From contig CAADWC010000101.1 in the NCBI GenBank assembly GCA_900752625.1, positions 1-7,437 on the forward strand: a stretch of DNA of 7,437 nt. Direction: 5' to 3'. Each line of letters opens with the position of its first letter. Within the stretch, counting starts at the first letter, position 1. This DNA comes from Oscillospiraceae bacterium (GTDB lineage: Bacteria > Bacillota > Clostridia > Oscillospirales > Ruminococcaceae). The translations under genes were made by a program, and so were the position numbers. Below the pieces are notes generated by a model that saw nothing but the letters and a program-made list of their open reading frames with translations, made no database searches and was not told the origin of the DNA. This document shows, piece by piece, positions 1-7,178 of this stretch.

Positions 1-1637
1 AGCCGACGCTTACAGAAAAGCTTACCGAAATTGCGCCCAACTTAGATATTCATATTATTCCGGACTCGGCGGCAGATAACAAATACCGCGTTAAGAAAAA
101 AATATCCTCCAATCAGTTCCTGCCTAATATGAAGGATATGATAATCACAATCATTATCCTTGCCGCTGTGACGATAATCGGTTGGGTGTTCCTTAAGCTC
201 GGCTTTACCGAATCCAATATAATTACGGTCTATATTCTCGGTGTTCTGCTGACTTCGATTTTTACAAGAGGATACGCTTGCAGTGCTATAAGCTCCATAT
301 TAAGCGTAATTCTGTTTAACTTTTTCCTTACAAAGCCAAGACTGACATTCCACGCTTATGATTCGGGTTATCCGGTTACTTTCGCTATTATGCTTGCCGC
401 ATCCGTTATTACCGGAACTCTTGCTTCAAAGCTGAAGTATCACGCAAAGCTGTCTGCCCAGGCGGCTTTCAGAATAAAGGTAATGTTCGACACCAACCAG
501 CTGCTTCAAAAGGCTCAGGACGATAACGCTATTATCAATATCACGGCAGGTCAGCTTGTGAAACTGCTTGACCGGGATGTTATTGTCTATCCTGAAATTA
601 ACGGTAAGCTCTCCAAAGGCTATCTATTTACGGTAACGCCCGAAACTGAAAACAAAATCTTTTTTACCGGCAAGGAAAAAGCTGCCGCCGAATGGGTTTT
701 CAAAAACAAAAAGCGTGCCGGCGCCACTGCCGACACGTTTAAAAGTGCTGAGTGCTTATATCTTGCTATCCGTATCAACAACAAGGTTTACGGCGTCGTA
801 GGCATACATATAAGCGGCAAACCCCTCGATTCCTTTGAAAACAGCGTGCTGCTTTCAATACTCGGCGAATGTGCACTGGCAATAGAAAACAGCCGTAATG
901 CAAAAGAAAAGGAATCTGCGGCGGTTCTTGCTAAAAATGAACAGCTCAGAGCAAATCTGCTTCGTGCAATTTCCCATGACCTGCGTACACCGCTGACCTC
1001 TATCTCAGGCAACGCCAGCAATCTGATGTCAAACTATGATAAACTGGATGATGAAATGAGAATGCAGATCTTTACCGACATTTTCAATGACTCTCAATGG
1101 CTTATCAGTCTTGTGGAAAATCTGCTGTCGGTCACACGCATTGAAGAAGGCAGAATGAATTTTAATATGTCCGTTGAACTTATGGATGAAGTGATCGAAG
1201 AAGCAATGCGGCATATCAACCGCAAAAGCACAGAGCATAACATTTCCGTAGAATACAAGGATGAACTGATACTTGCACGGATGGACGCAAGGCTTATTAT
1301 TCAGGTCATTATAAATATAGTGGATAATGCAATCAAATATACTCCTGCCGGATCGGAGATCAGAATAACGGCAGAGAAAAAAGAGAATACCGTATCGGTC
1401 AGAATTTCTGACAATGGTGCCGGTATTCCCGATAGCATTAAGCCCCGTGTATTTGAAATGTTTTTCACAGGCGAAAGCACAATTGCCGACAACCGCCGAA
1501 GTCTCGGACTCGGACTTTCTCTTTGTAAATCTATTATAAATGCTCACGGCGGTGAAATTACACTGACGGATAATACGCCGCACGGCTCTGTTTTTACTTT
1601 TACTTTACCGTCAGGCGAGGTGAATATAAATGAATAA
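1..1637 (+). CDS. kdpD: KdpD sensor histidine kinase, 3' part (5' end outside window)
   Basis: Membrane histidine kinase that senses potassium limitation or turgor and phosphorylates KdpE. The frame is open from base 3, so the Met at 129 is internal and the gene begins upstream; the usual N-terminal KdpD ATPase domain is outside the window. The first 42 codons resemble the end of the KdpD USP-like domain (DIHIIPDS). Numbering from the Met at 129: four hydrophobic helices at about 5-25, 29-46, 48-68 and 82-100 (DUF4118 membrane domain), then a GAF-like region at about 110-255, a HisKA domain with phospho-acceptor His283 in SHDLRTPLTS, and an ATPase domain with the N box around Asn396/Asn400, G1 box DNGAGIP (428-434), F box FEMFF (442-446) and G2 box GLGLSL (460-465). 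All kinase motifs look intact. The stop overlaps the kdpE start by 8 bases. KdpD is favoured over a generic kinase because of the DUF4118-GAF-kinase order and the kdpE partner. Confidence 0.93.
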   Translation, partial: PTLTEKLTEIAPNLDIHIIPDSAADNKYRVKKKISSNQFLPNMKDMIITIIILAAVTIIGWVFLKLGFTESNIITVYILGVLLTSIFTRGYACSAISSILSVILFNFFLTKPRLTFHAYDSGYPVTFAIMLAASVITGTLASKLKYHAKLSAQAAFRIKVMFDTNQLLQKAQDDNAIINITAGQLVKLLDRDVIVYPEINGKLSKGYLFTVTPETENKIFFTGKEKAAAEWVFKNKKRAGATADTFKSAECLYLAIRINNKVYGVVGIHISGKPLDSFENSVLLSILGECALAIENSRNAKEKESAAVLAKNEQLRANLLRAISHDLRTPLTSISGNASNLMSNYDKLDDEMRMQIFTDIFNDSQWLISLVENLLSVTRIEEGRMNFNMSVELMDEVIEEAMRHINRKSTEHNISVEYKDELILARMDARLIIQVIINIVDNAIKYTPAGSEIRITAEKKENTVSVRISDNGAGIPDSIKPRVFEMFFTGESTIADNRRSLGLGLSLCKSIINAHGGEITLTDNTPHGSVFTFTLPSGEVNINE

Positions 1638-2331
1638 AGCTCTTATTCTTGTGGTAGAGGATGACGCTCCGGTTCGCAATCTTATTACCACTACATTGAA
1701 AACTCACGAATATAAATATATTGTTGCACCTAACGGTGAAAGCGCCGTTATGGAGGCATCTTCCCATAACCCGGATATTATTCTCCTTGATTTAGGGCTG
1801 CCTGACATTGATGGCGTAGAGGTTATCAAGCGCATCCGCACTTGGTCGAATGTACCGATCATCGTCATCAGTGCAAGAAGCGAGGACAGCGACAAAATTG
1901 AAGCTCTCGATTCTGGTGCGGACGATTATCTGACAAAGCCTTTTTCTGTAGAAGAACTGCTTGCAAGGCTCCGTGTAACGCAACGCCGTCTCGCCATTAT
2001 CCATACTGACGCAGCGGCTAACGAATCCGTATTCACAAACGGCAAACTAAAGGTCGATTTTGCCGCAGGCTGTGCCTATCTCAACGGCAGCGAACTGCAT
2101 CTGACGCCTATTGAATACAAATTGTTATGCCTTATGGCAAAAAACGTAGGCAAGGTGCTGACTCACACCTATATTACCCAAAAAGTATGGGGAAGCAACT
2201 GGGAAAACGATGTGGCGTCCTTACGTGTATTTATGGCGACTCTCCGAAAAAAGATTGAATCCGAACCGGGTTCGCCTCAGTATATTCAGACGCACATAGG
2301 CGTCGGATACCGAATGATGAAAGTCGAATAG
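1630..2331 (+). CDS. kdpE: KdpE-type response regulator (OmpR family)
   Basis: DNA-binding response regulator, presumed phosphorylated by the overlapping KdpD and expected to activate kdpFABC. The 233-residue length is normal for KdpE. The receiver domain (about 4-118) has the acidic pair Asp11/Asp12, phospho-acceptor Asp54 in LLDLGLPD, signalling Ser82 and Lys104 in YLTKPF. The C-terminal winged helix (about 135-232) shows the OmpR-family pattern, with recognition helix DVASLRVFMATLRKKIE and the wing THIGVGYRM. The ATG at 1630 is preceded by GAGGTG at 1617-1622 with a 7-base gap, and the start lies inside the kdpD stop region (ATGAATAA), so translational coupling with kdpD is likely. The next gene is convergent, so kdpE ends this transcription unit. 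Confidence 0.92.
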   Translation: MNKALILVVEDDAPVRNLITTTLKTHEYKYIVAPNGESAVMEASSHNPDIILLDLGLPDIDGVEVIKRIRTWSNVPIIVISARSEDSDKIEALDSGADDYLTKPFSVEELLARLRVTQRRLAIIHTDAAANESVFTNGKLKVDFAAGCAYLNGSELHLTPIEYKLLCLMAKNVGKVLTHTYITQKVWGSNWENDVASLRVFMATLRKKIESEPGSPQYIQTHIGVGYRMMKVE

Positions 2332-2347
2332 AATTTCATGACCCGGC

Positions 2348-2399
2348 AAAAAGCCGGCTTCATCAAAACTTGCTTCCGCAAGATTCCAACAAAGCCGGC
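2348..2399 (-). terminator. Probable intrinsic terminator of the MarR-ABC operon
   Basis: Read on the minus strand, GCCGGCTT (complement of 2392-2399) pairs perfectly with AAGCCGGC (complement of 2353-2360), and the second arm is followed at once by five T (complement of 2348-2352). The enclosed 31 bases contain a smaller hairpin, CTTGC-GGAA-GCAAG (2369-2382), itself followed by TTTT. It starts about 40 bases past the stop of the last minus-strand gene. On the plus strand the same stem lacks a U tract, so termination should favour the minus-strand operon. An alternative small hairpin, CCGGC-AAAAA-GCCGG (2343-2357), competes for one arm. Confidence 0.6.
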
Positions 2400-2432
2400 A
2401 AACCGATATTGCCTTATATTGTTATCTTTTTT
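2397..2432 (+). terminator. Possible weak terminator for kdpDE
   Basis: On the plus strand GGCAA (2397-2401) can pair with TTGCC (2409-2413) across a 7-base loop. A T-rich stretch follows and ends in six T at 2427-2432. The stem is only 5 bp and the T run starts 13 bases after it, so this is a poor match to an intrinsic terminator. It is listed because no better plus-strand candidate lies between kdpE and the convergent gene. Confidence 0.22.
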
Positions 2433-2437
2433 CAGCG

Positions 2438-4285
2438 TCAGGAAGCTTCAAACTGAGAGTTATAAAGTTCGGCATAGAATCCGTTCTGCTTTATAAGCTC
2501 CTCGTGATTTCCCTGCTCTATTATATCGCCGTCTTTCATCACAAGAATAAGGTCGGCATCGCGTATTGTAGAAAGCCTATGCGCTATTATAAAGCTTGTT
2601 CTGCCTTTCATAAGATTGTCCATGGCTTTCTGTATCTGTATTTCGGTTCTGGTATCGACCGAAGAAGTCGCCTCGTCCAGAATAAGGATTTTATTATCGG
2701 CAAGAATAGCTCTGGCTATGGTGAGCAGCTGCTTCTGACCCTGAGAAACGTTGGACGCTTCCTCGTTCAATTCCATATTGTAGCCGCCGGGCAGGGTCTG
2801 GATAAAATGATGAACGTGAGCAGCCTTAGCAGCCTCTATTACTTCCTCATCAGTTGCTTCAAGCTTACCGTAACGGATATTTTCCATTATCGTGCCTTTG
2901 AACAGCCATGTGTCCTGAAGCACCATTCCGAACGCTTCTCTCAGCTCGCTTCGGTCAAAATCCTTTATGTCGTAGCCGTCAATTTTGATTTTTCCGCCGT
3001 TAAGATCGTAAAATCTCATAAGCAGCTTGACCATTGTAGTTTTTCCTGCTCCGGTAGGACCTACAATGGCGATTTTCTGTCCCTGCTTTACCTTTGCCGA
3101 GAAATCGCTTATTATTATTTTATCCGGATTATAGCCGAATTTTACGTTTTCAAACTCAACATTGCCTTTAACGTCGGAAATCGAAACGGGAGCGTGATTT
3201 TCCGCTTTCTGCTGCTCCTCGGGCTCCTCAAGGAATTCAAATATTCTTTCGGCAGCTGCGGCCGTTGTCTGCAGCATGCTTGAAACCTGCGCCATCTGCT
3301 GTATTGGCTGGGTAAACTGCCTTACATACTGAATAAACGCCTGAATATCTCCCACTTTTATTGAACCTTTCATTGCAAGGAAAGCTCCGTATACCGCTAC
3401 TCCCACATAGCCGAGATTTCCCACGAACTGCATTATCGGCATCATTATTCCCGAAATAAACTGCGACTTCCACGCGGAATTGTAAAGCACATGATTTGCC
3501 TTGTCAAACTCCTCAGCTGCAGCGTCCTCCCGGTTAAACGCCTTTATAACCGTATGTCCGCTGTAAATCTCCTCTACCTGACCGTTTACATGACCAAGAT
3601 ATTCCTGCTGCTGCTGAAAATATCTTTGAGATTTTTTTACTACTATTCCTACAAGAGCAGCGGATACAGGCAGTATTACCAGCGCTATTACCGTCATCGC
3701 CGGGCTTATGCAAAGCATCATCACCAGTATTCCTATTATAAGCGTGATTGACGTTATAAGCTGCGTAATAGACTGGTTGAGGCTCTGGGACAGCATATCC
3801 ACATCGTTTGTTACCCGCGAAAGCACTTCTCCGTGAGTTCTGGTATCAAAATAATTCATTGGCATACGGCTTATCTTCTCGCTGATATCCTTTCTCATTT
3901 TGTAAGATACCTTCTGAGAAATTCCCGTCATGATCCAGCCCTGAATAAACTGCAGCACCGCCGAAAGGCAGTAAAGCCCCAGCAGAATAAGAAGGATCCT
4001 TGCGATTTTCTCAAAATTGATACCGCCTGTTCCGCCTATTTTTGCCACAAGTCCGTCGAAAAGCTCGTCGGTTGCGTGTCCGAGGATTTTAGGACCGAGA
4101 ATATTAAATACCGTTCCGCCTATTGCAAATATGATCACGGCAATAATTCTGAACCTGAACTGAGCCATATATTTTATAAGCTTTGAAGCAGAGCCTTTGA
4201 AATCCTTCGGCTTTTCTCCCGCCATCATCGGACCGTGCCCCATAGGACCACGGCGTCTGGGCGTCTGCTTTGTCATTTCAGCCAT
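2438..4285 (-). CDS. ABC exporter half-transporter, subunit with catalytic Walker B and SQGQ signature
   Basis: Membrane ABC half-transporter of 615 residues with a type IV (MsbA-like) exporter fold; probably the second subunit of a heterodimer with the gene before it. The cytosolic N-tail (1-35) is rich in Arg, Gly, Pro and Met (RRRGPMGHGPMM). About six membrane helices lie between 44 and 335. The nucleotide-binding domain (about 375-610) has Walker A GPTGAGKTT (409-417), Q-loop Gln457, signature SQGQ (514-517) in place of SGGQ, Walker B ILILDE with Asp537 and catalytic Glu538, and H-loop His569. Its Walker site is therefore intact but its signature is degenerate, complementing the partner. 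The ATG directly follows the partner's stop (TAAATG), with AAGGAGGGG ending 6 bases before the start. Substrate unknown; MarR control suggests drug or toxic-compound efflux, which is inference. Confidence 0.92.
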   Translation of the reverse strand: MAEMTKQTPRRRGPMGHGPMMAGEKPKDFKGSASKLIKYMAQFRFRIIAVIIFAIGGTVFNILGPKILGHATDELFDGLVAKIGGTGGINFEKIARILLILLGLYCLSAVLQFIQGWIMTGISQKVSYKMRKDISEKISRMPMNYFDTRTHGEVLSRVTNDVDMLSQSLNQSITQLITSITLIIGILVMMLCISPAMTVIALVILPVSAALVGIVVKKSQRYFQQQQEYLGHVNGQVEEIYSGHTVIKAFNREDAAAEEFDKANHVLYNSAWKSQFISGIMMPIMQFVGNLGYVGVAVYGAFLAMKGSIKVGDIQAFIQYVRQFTQPIQQMAQVSSMLQTTAAAAERIFEFLEEPEEQQKAENHAPVSISDVKGNVEFENVKFGYNPDKIIISDFSAKVKQGQKIAIVGPTGAGKTTMVKLLMRFYDLNGGKIKIDGYDIKDFDRSELREAFGMVLQDTWLFKGTIMENIRYGKLEATDEEVIEAAKAAHVHHFIQTLPGGYNMELNEEASNVSQGQKQLLTIARAILADNKILILDEATSSVDTRTEIQIQKAMDNLMKGRTSFIIAHRLSTIRDADLILVMKDGDIIEQGNHEELIKQNGFYAELYNSQFEAS

Positions 4286-6595
4286 TTAAATCCCCTCCTT
4301 TTCCGTAAGCCTTGCAGCTTCCAGCTGTTCATTATATTCCTTTTCGGAAAGCTGTGATTTAACTATCTGCCTGTATACCTCACAGTTAAGCAGCAGCTGC
4401 GAATGATTTCCTGTTCCGGCTATCCTGCCTTCGTCAAGAACTATTATTTTATCAGCGTTTAAAATAGTCACTATTCGCTGCGCCACAATAATCACGGTTT
4501 TGTCCTCTACCTTTGAAGCCAGTGCTTTTCTCAGCTTTACGTCTGTCTTATAGTCCAAAGCCGAGAACGAATCGTCGAATATATATATCTGAGGATCTTT
4601 CGCAATGGCTCTTGCGATTGAGAGCCGCTGCTTCTGCCCGCCGGAAACGTTTGATCCGCCCTGAGCAATATGAGAAGCATACCTGTCCGGCTTTTCATTT
4701 ATAAACTCAGAAGCCTGAGCGATCTCTGCCGCCTGCTCAATTCTGCTCTCGGGAGCGTCCTGGCATCCGAAGCGCAGGTTGCTGTCTATATCGCCCGAGA
4801 AAAGCACTCCCTTCTGCGGAACAAAGCCTATGCTTTCTCTGAGATTATGCTGGGTATAATCCTTAACGTCCGTTCCGTCAATAAGCAGCTCTCCGCCGCT
4901 TATATCGTAAAACCTCGGAATAAGATTTATAAGCGTGGATTTTCCGCTTCCGGTGCTTCCGATTATTGCAGTGGTTTCTCCGGGTTCTGCGGTAAAGTCG
5001 ATATCATGAAGCACGTCCTCGTCAGCTCCCGGATATCTGAAATCAACGTGTCTGAACTCAACGCGTCCCTTTACAACCCTGCGTTCGTCCGAAACGCCTT
5101 TCCTGTCCTGTACAGACGGTTCCGTTGTAAGTATCTCGTCGATTCTTTCAGCAGATACCGCCGCTCTCGGAAGCATTACCGATATCATGGTTATCATAAG
5201 GAAAGCCATAACTATCTGCATAGTATAGGTCAGAAACGCCGTCATTCCGCCTACCTGGAGATTACCGAGATCGATCTGCTTAGATGATACCCATATTATC
5301 AATACCGAGATTCCATTCATAACAAAAGTCATAGACGGCATCATAAATGTCATTACACGGTTGGTGAAAAGCATGGTTTTTGTCAGATCCTTATTTGCCC
5401 CGTCAAAACGCTTTTCCTCATATTTCTCCCTTGAAAAAGCTCTTATTACAGGAAGTCCCGTAAGTATCTCCCTCATAACAAGATTAAGGTTATCCACCTT
5501 TTTCTGCATGATTTTAAACTTCGGCATTGCTATCTTCATAAGCGTTGCTACCAGCAGCATAATCACCACTACTGCAAGTGCTATGATCCATGTCATATTT
5601 GTATTGGTATTCAGAACCTTGATAATACCTCCGATACCGATTATCGGCGCATAAGCGACCATTCTTACAAGCATGACCGCAACCATCTGTATCTGCTGAA
5701 TATCGTTGGTTGAACGGGTGATAAGACTTGCCGTTGAAAATTTGTCCATCTCGGCATTTGAAAACTTGACTACCTTTTTAAATACGCCTATTCTCAGATC
5801 AAGACCGATACCTGCGCCTATCTTTGCGGCAATATAGCATACCGCCATTGATACGATCATGATCACAAGCGCCATAGCCAGCATTTTTCCGCCGGTCACA
5901 AAAAGATAATTCTTTTCAAGCTGATCCAGATCTACTCCCAGTGAAGTGTACTCGCTTATTACAAACGCTTTTCCGGTCTGCTCTACGACCATGTCGGAAA
6001 GATCATCGTATTTCTCCTCAACCGAGCTTCTGAAATCTGCCGCGTTTACCTTACCGGCGGCGATAAAGGTCATCATATTTACCTGCTGACCTTCCTGAAC
6101 CTCGATATCCATAGACCGGGCCAGCTGTTCAAGAGTAAGACCCTCCTGAGCATCCCCCTGAGTAAGCATTGCAAGAGTATCCTCACTGCTCATCTGCATG
6201 ACCGCCGAAAGCGACATCATCGGCATCTCAAACGCTTTTTCAAGCTTTTCAAGAGTTTCATCGTCCAGATCGTCTTTCAGCGCATAAAGTTCTTCTGATG
6301 ACGCTCCGCTTTTGCACGGTAGTCCGCTGCCGCTCACCCCTTTTACCAGCCTGTAGCTTTCCTCTGCAAGCTGCTTTTCCTCATCGGTCATGAACGTCAT
6401 AAGGCTCTGCATTGAATTTCTGCTGATCGCCTGCGGAGCAATGCTTTCAACACCTTGCTGCATAATGCCTACATCCACGAGATCGGAGGTATAGGTAGGC
6501 AATGACAGGTCGCAGTACGCCTGAACCACCAAAAGGCACAGAGCCGCTGCGATCCACAGCCAATACTTTTTAAGATGCTTAAGTATTTTGCCCAT
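4286..6595 (-). CDS. ABC exporter half-transporter with large extracellular insertion and degenerate ATP site
   Basis: ABC half-transporter of 769 residues, long for a family whose half-transporters are usually near 580-620. TM1 is at about 11-29 and TM2 at about 232-256. Between them lie about 195 mostly hydrophilic residues predicted to be outside the cell, with many Met residues (for example MPMMSLSAVMQM at 124-135) and one Cys (94). The remaining membrane helices fall at about 304-328, 334-355, 414-441 and 449-476. The nucleotide-binding domain (about 510-745) has Walker A GSTGSGKST (546-554), Q-loop Gln594 and a good signature VSGGQ (650-654). However, Walker B ends Asp674-Asp675 (Asp in place of the catalytic Glu) and the H-loop His is Gln706 (VAQR). 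These are the marks of the degenerate half of heterodimeric exporters. Start ATG at 6593-6595 overlaps the marR end by 17 bases; AAGGAG lies 9-10 bases upstream. It should pair with the following gene product. Confidence 0.92.
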   Translation of the reverse strand: MGKILKHLKKYWLWIAAALCLLVVQAYCDLSLPTYTSDLVDVGIMQQGVESIAPQAISRNSMQSLMTFMTDEEKQLAEESYRLVKGVSGSGLPCKSGASSEELYALKDDLDDETLEKLEKAFEMPMMSLSAVMQMSSEDTLAMLTQGDAQEGLTLEQLARSMDIEVQEGQQVNMMTFIAAGKVNAADFRSSVEEKYDDLSDMVVEQTGKAFVISEYTSLGVDLDQLEKNYLFVTGGKMLAMALVIMIVSMAVCYIAAKIGAGIGLDLRIGVFKKVVKFSNAEMDKFSTASLITRSTNDIQQIQMVAVMLVRMVAYAPIIGIGGIIKVLNTNTNMTWIIALAVVVIMLLVATLMKIAMPKFKIMQKKVDNLNLVMREILTGLPVIRAFSREKYEEKRFDGANKDLTKTMLFTNRVMTFMMPSMTFVMNGISVLIIWVSSKQIDLGNLQVGGMTAFLTYTMQIVMAFLMITMISVMLPRAAVSAERIDEILTTEPSVQDRKGVSDERRVVKGRVEFRHVDFRYPGADEDVLHDIDFTAEPGETTAIIGSTGSGKSTLINLIPRFYDISGGELLIDGTDVKDYTQHNLRESIGFVPQKGVLFSGDIDSNLRFGCQDAPESRIEQAAEIAQASEFINEKPDRYASHIAQGGSNVSGGQKQRLSIARAIAKDPQIYIFDDSFSALDYKTDVKLRKALASKVEDKTVIIVAQRIVTILNADKIIVLDEGRIAGTGNHSQLLLNCEVYRQIVKSQLSEKEYNEQLEAARLTEKEGI
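4292..4300 (-). promoter_or_regulatory. Ribosome binding site inside upstream gene, at TAAATG junction
   Basis: AAGGAGGGG on the minus strand encodes the Lys-Glu-Gly near the end of the 769-residue ABC protein and also serves as the ribosome binding site for the next gene, whose ATG starts 6 bases later. The stop (TAA) and start (ATG) touch with no bases between. This fixes the start of the downstream gene and suggests coupled translation and matched subunit amounts. Confidence 0.8.
6562..6587 (-). repeat. Inverted repeat at the marR stop / ABC start overlap
   Basis: AATACTT (6562-6568) and AAGTATT (6581-6587) are perfect complements. An inner AAG (6572-6574) pairs with CTT (6578-6580), leaving a 3-base bulge and a 3-base loop, so up to 10 AT-rich pairs can form. 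The hairpin covers the marR stop codon and early codons of the first ABC gene, starting 5 bases after its ATG codon. It may influence initiation or coupling, or may be chance in AT-rich codons (Lys, Leu). Confidence 0.35.
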
Positions 6596-7094
6596 GTTTC
6601 AGTTCTCCTTCTTCCGTTTTATTGTTTTTGTATTCTTCCAGCCTTCTGAGAATTATACTGCACAGCCGTTCGTTAAGATCAAAGAATACGTTAAGCTCTT
6701 CCTCTCCCATCTCTTCAAACGCGCCGTCCATAAATATCTTTACGCTTTTTTTGCCTGACTCAAACAGCTCGTATCCCTTTTGTGTTAAACATACTCTTAT
6801 TTCTCTGCGGTCGGTTTTGTTTATTATCCTTTCAACCAGTCCCCGGCGTTCCAGACTTCCGACGGTTTTTGAAATCATCGGAGGAGAAACACAGAGCGCT
6901 TTCGTAAGGCTGTTCATTGAAACTCCCTGTCCGACAAGATTACCGCCGCTGCCGCAATCTCCGAGAATATGGGACATTGCCATAAGCGTTATAAACTCGC
7001 TCTGGTTAAAATCATTGTTAAACAAAACGCCGAAGCTTACTGATTTCATTTTGTGATGAAGCTTCAAAAACCTGCGTGCAACAGAGTCATCCAC
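6579..7094 (-). CDS. MarR-family transcriptional regulator
   Basis: Dimeric winged-helix regulator of 171 residues, slightly longer than many MarR proteins (about 140-150). The winged helix spans about 58-107: a helix-turn-helix (MNSLTKALCVSPPMISKTVGSLERRGLV) followed by the hallmark wing motif DRREIRVCLTQKG (95-107). Helices flanking it at about 5-45 and 110-155 would form the dimer interface. The start is GTG at 7094, chosen because AAGGAGGT lies 6 bases upstream; an ATG 4 bases further in is out of frame. It is the first gene of an operon with two ABC half-transporters, overlapping the next gene by 17 bases. It most likely represses its own operon through the palindromes at 7140-7168 and is released by a ligand, perhaps an exported compound. 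Ligand unknown. Confidence 0.9.
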   Translation of the reverse strand: MDDSVARRFLKLHHKMKSVSFGVLFNNDFNQSEFITLMAMSHILGDCGSGGNLVGQGVSMNSLTKALCVSPPMISKTVGSLERRGLVERIINKTDRREIRVCLTQKGYELFESGKKSVKIFMDGAFEEMGEEELNVFFDLNERLCSIILRRLEEYKNNKTEEGELKHGQNT

Positions 7095-7100
7095 AGCAAG

Positions 7101-7108
7101 ACCTCCTT
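7101..7108 (-). promoter_or_regulatory. Ribosome binding site setting the GTG start of the MarR gene
   Basis: AAGGAGGT on the minus strand is an almost complete anti-16S match and sits 6 bases before the GTG at 7094. The nearby ATG (GTGGATG) is in another frame, so the spacing supports GTG as the true start. Confidence 0.8.
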
Positions 7109-7109
7109 T

Positions 7110-7136
7110 TCACATTATTTTCACAAGGCTGTCACA
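7110..7136 (-). repeat. Three TGTGA repeats at exact 11-bp spacing in the MarR leader
   Basis: On the plus strand TCACA occurs at 7110-7114, 7121-7125 and 7132-7136, giving two intervals of exactly 11 bp. They lie between the operator palindromes and the ribosome binding site, so all three would face the same side of the helix. They are short and could be chance, but the phasing fits a protein-binding array. Confidence 0.4.
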
Positions 7137-7139
7137 TAG

Positions 7140-7168
7140 TTAACTTGGTTCATATTTAACCTGGTTAA
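7140..7168. promoter_or_regulatory. Tandem palindromic operators, probably for the MarR protein
   Basis: TTAACCTGGTTAA at 7156-7168 is a perfect palindrome with 6-bp arms around one central base. A degenerate copy, TTAACTTGGTTCA, lies at 7140-7152, with centres 16 bp apart. The shared direct repeat is TTAACYTGGTT, 10 of 11 bases identical. Size and symmetry fit MarR dimer sites. The perfect copy begins a few bases after the expected transcription start of the MarR operon, so binding would block initiation or early elongation. That the encoded MarR protein binds here is inferred from position. Confidence 0.7.
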
Positions 7169-7178
7169 CTTTTTATAT

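Noticed and set aside
129..131. ATG as the start of the sensor kinase gene
   Set aside because: The frame is open upstream to base 3 and encodes a KdpD-like USP-domain end. There is no ribosome binding site before this ATG, so it is an internal Met.
1029..1583. Minus-strand open frame (184 codons) opposite kdpD
   Set aside because: It covers the kinase core in antisense; the kdpD frame has all expected motifs, so this is a shadow.
2504..3283. Long plus-strand open frame (259 codons) opposite the 615-residue ABC gene
   Set aside because: It lies antisense to a gene with full ABC motifs, encodes a Cys/Tyr/Phe-rich sequence with no recognisable domain, and has no good ribosome binding site. 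It is a shadow frame.
4670..5287. Plus-strand open frame (205 codons) opposite the 769-residue ABC gene
   Set aside because: Antisense to the nucleotide-binding domain coding region; composition is typical of an antisense frame and there is no domain signal.
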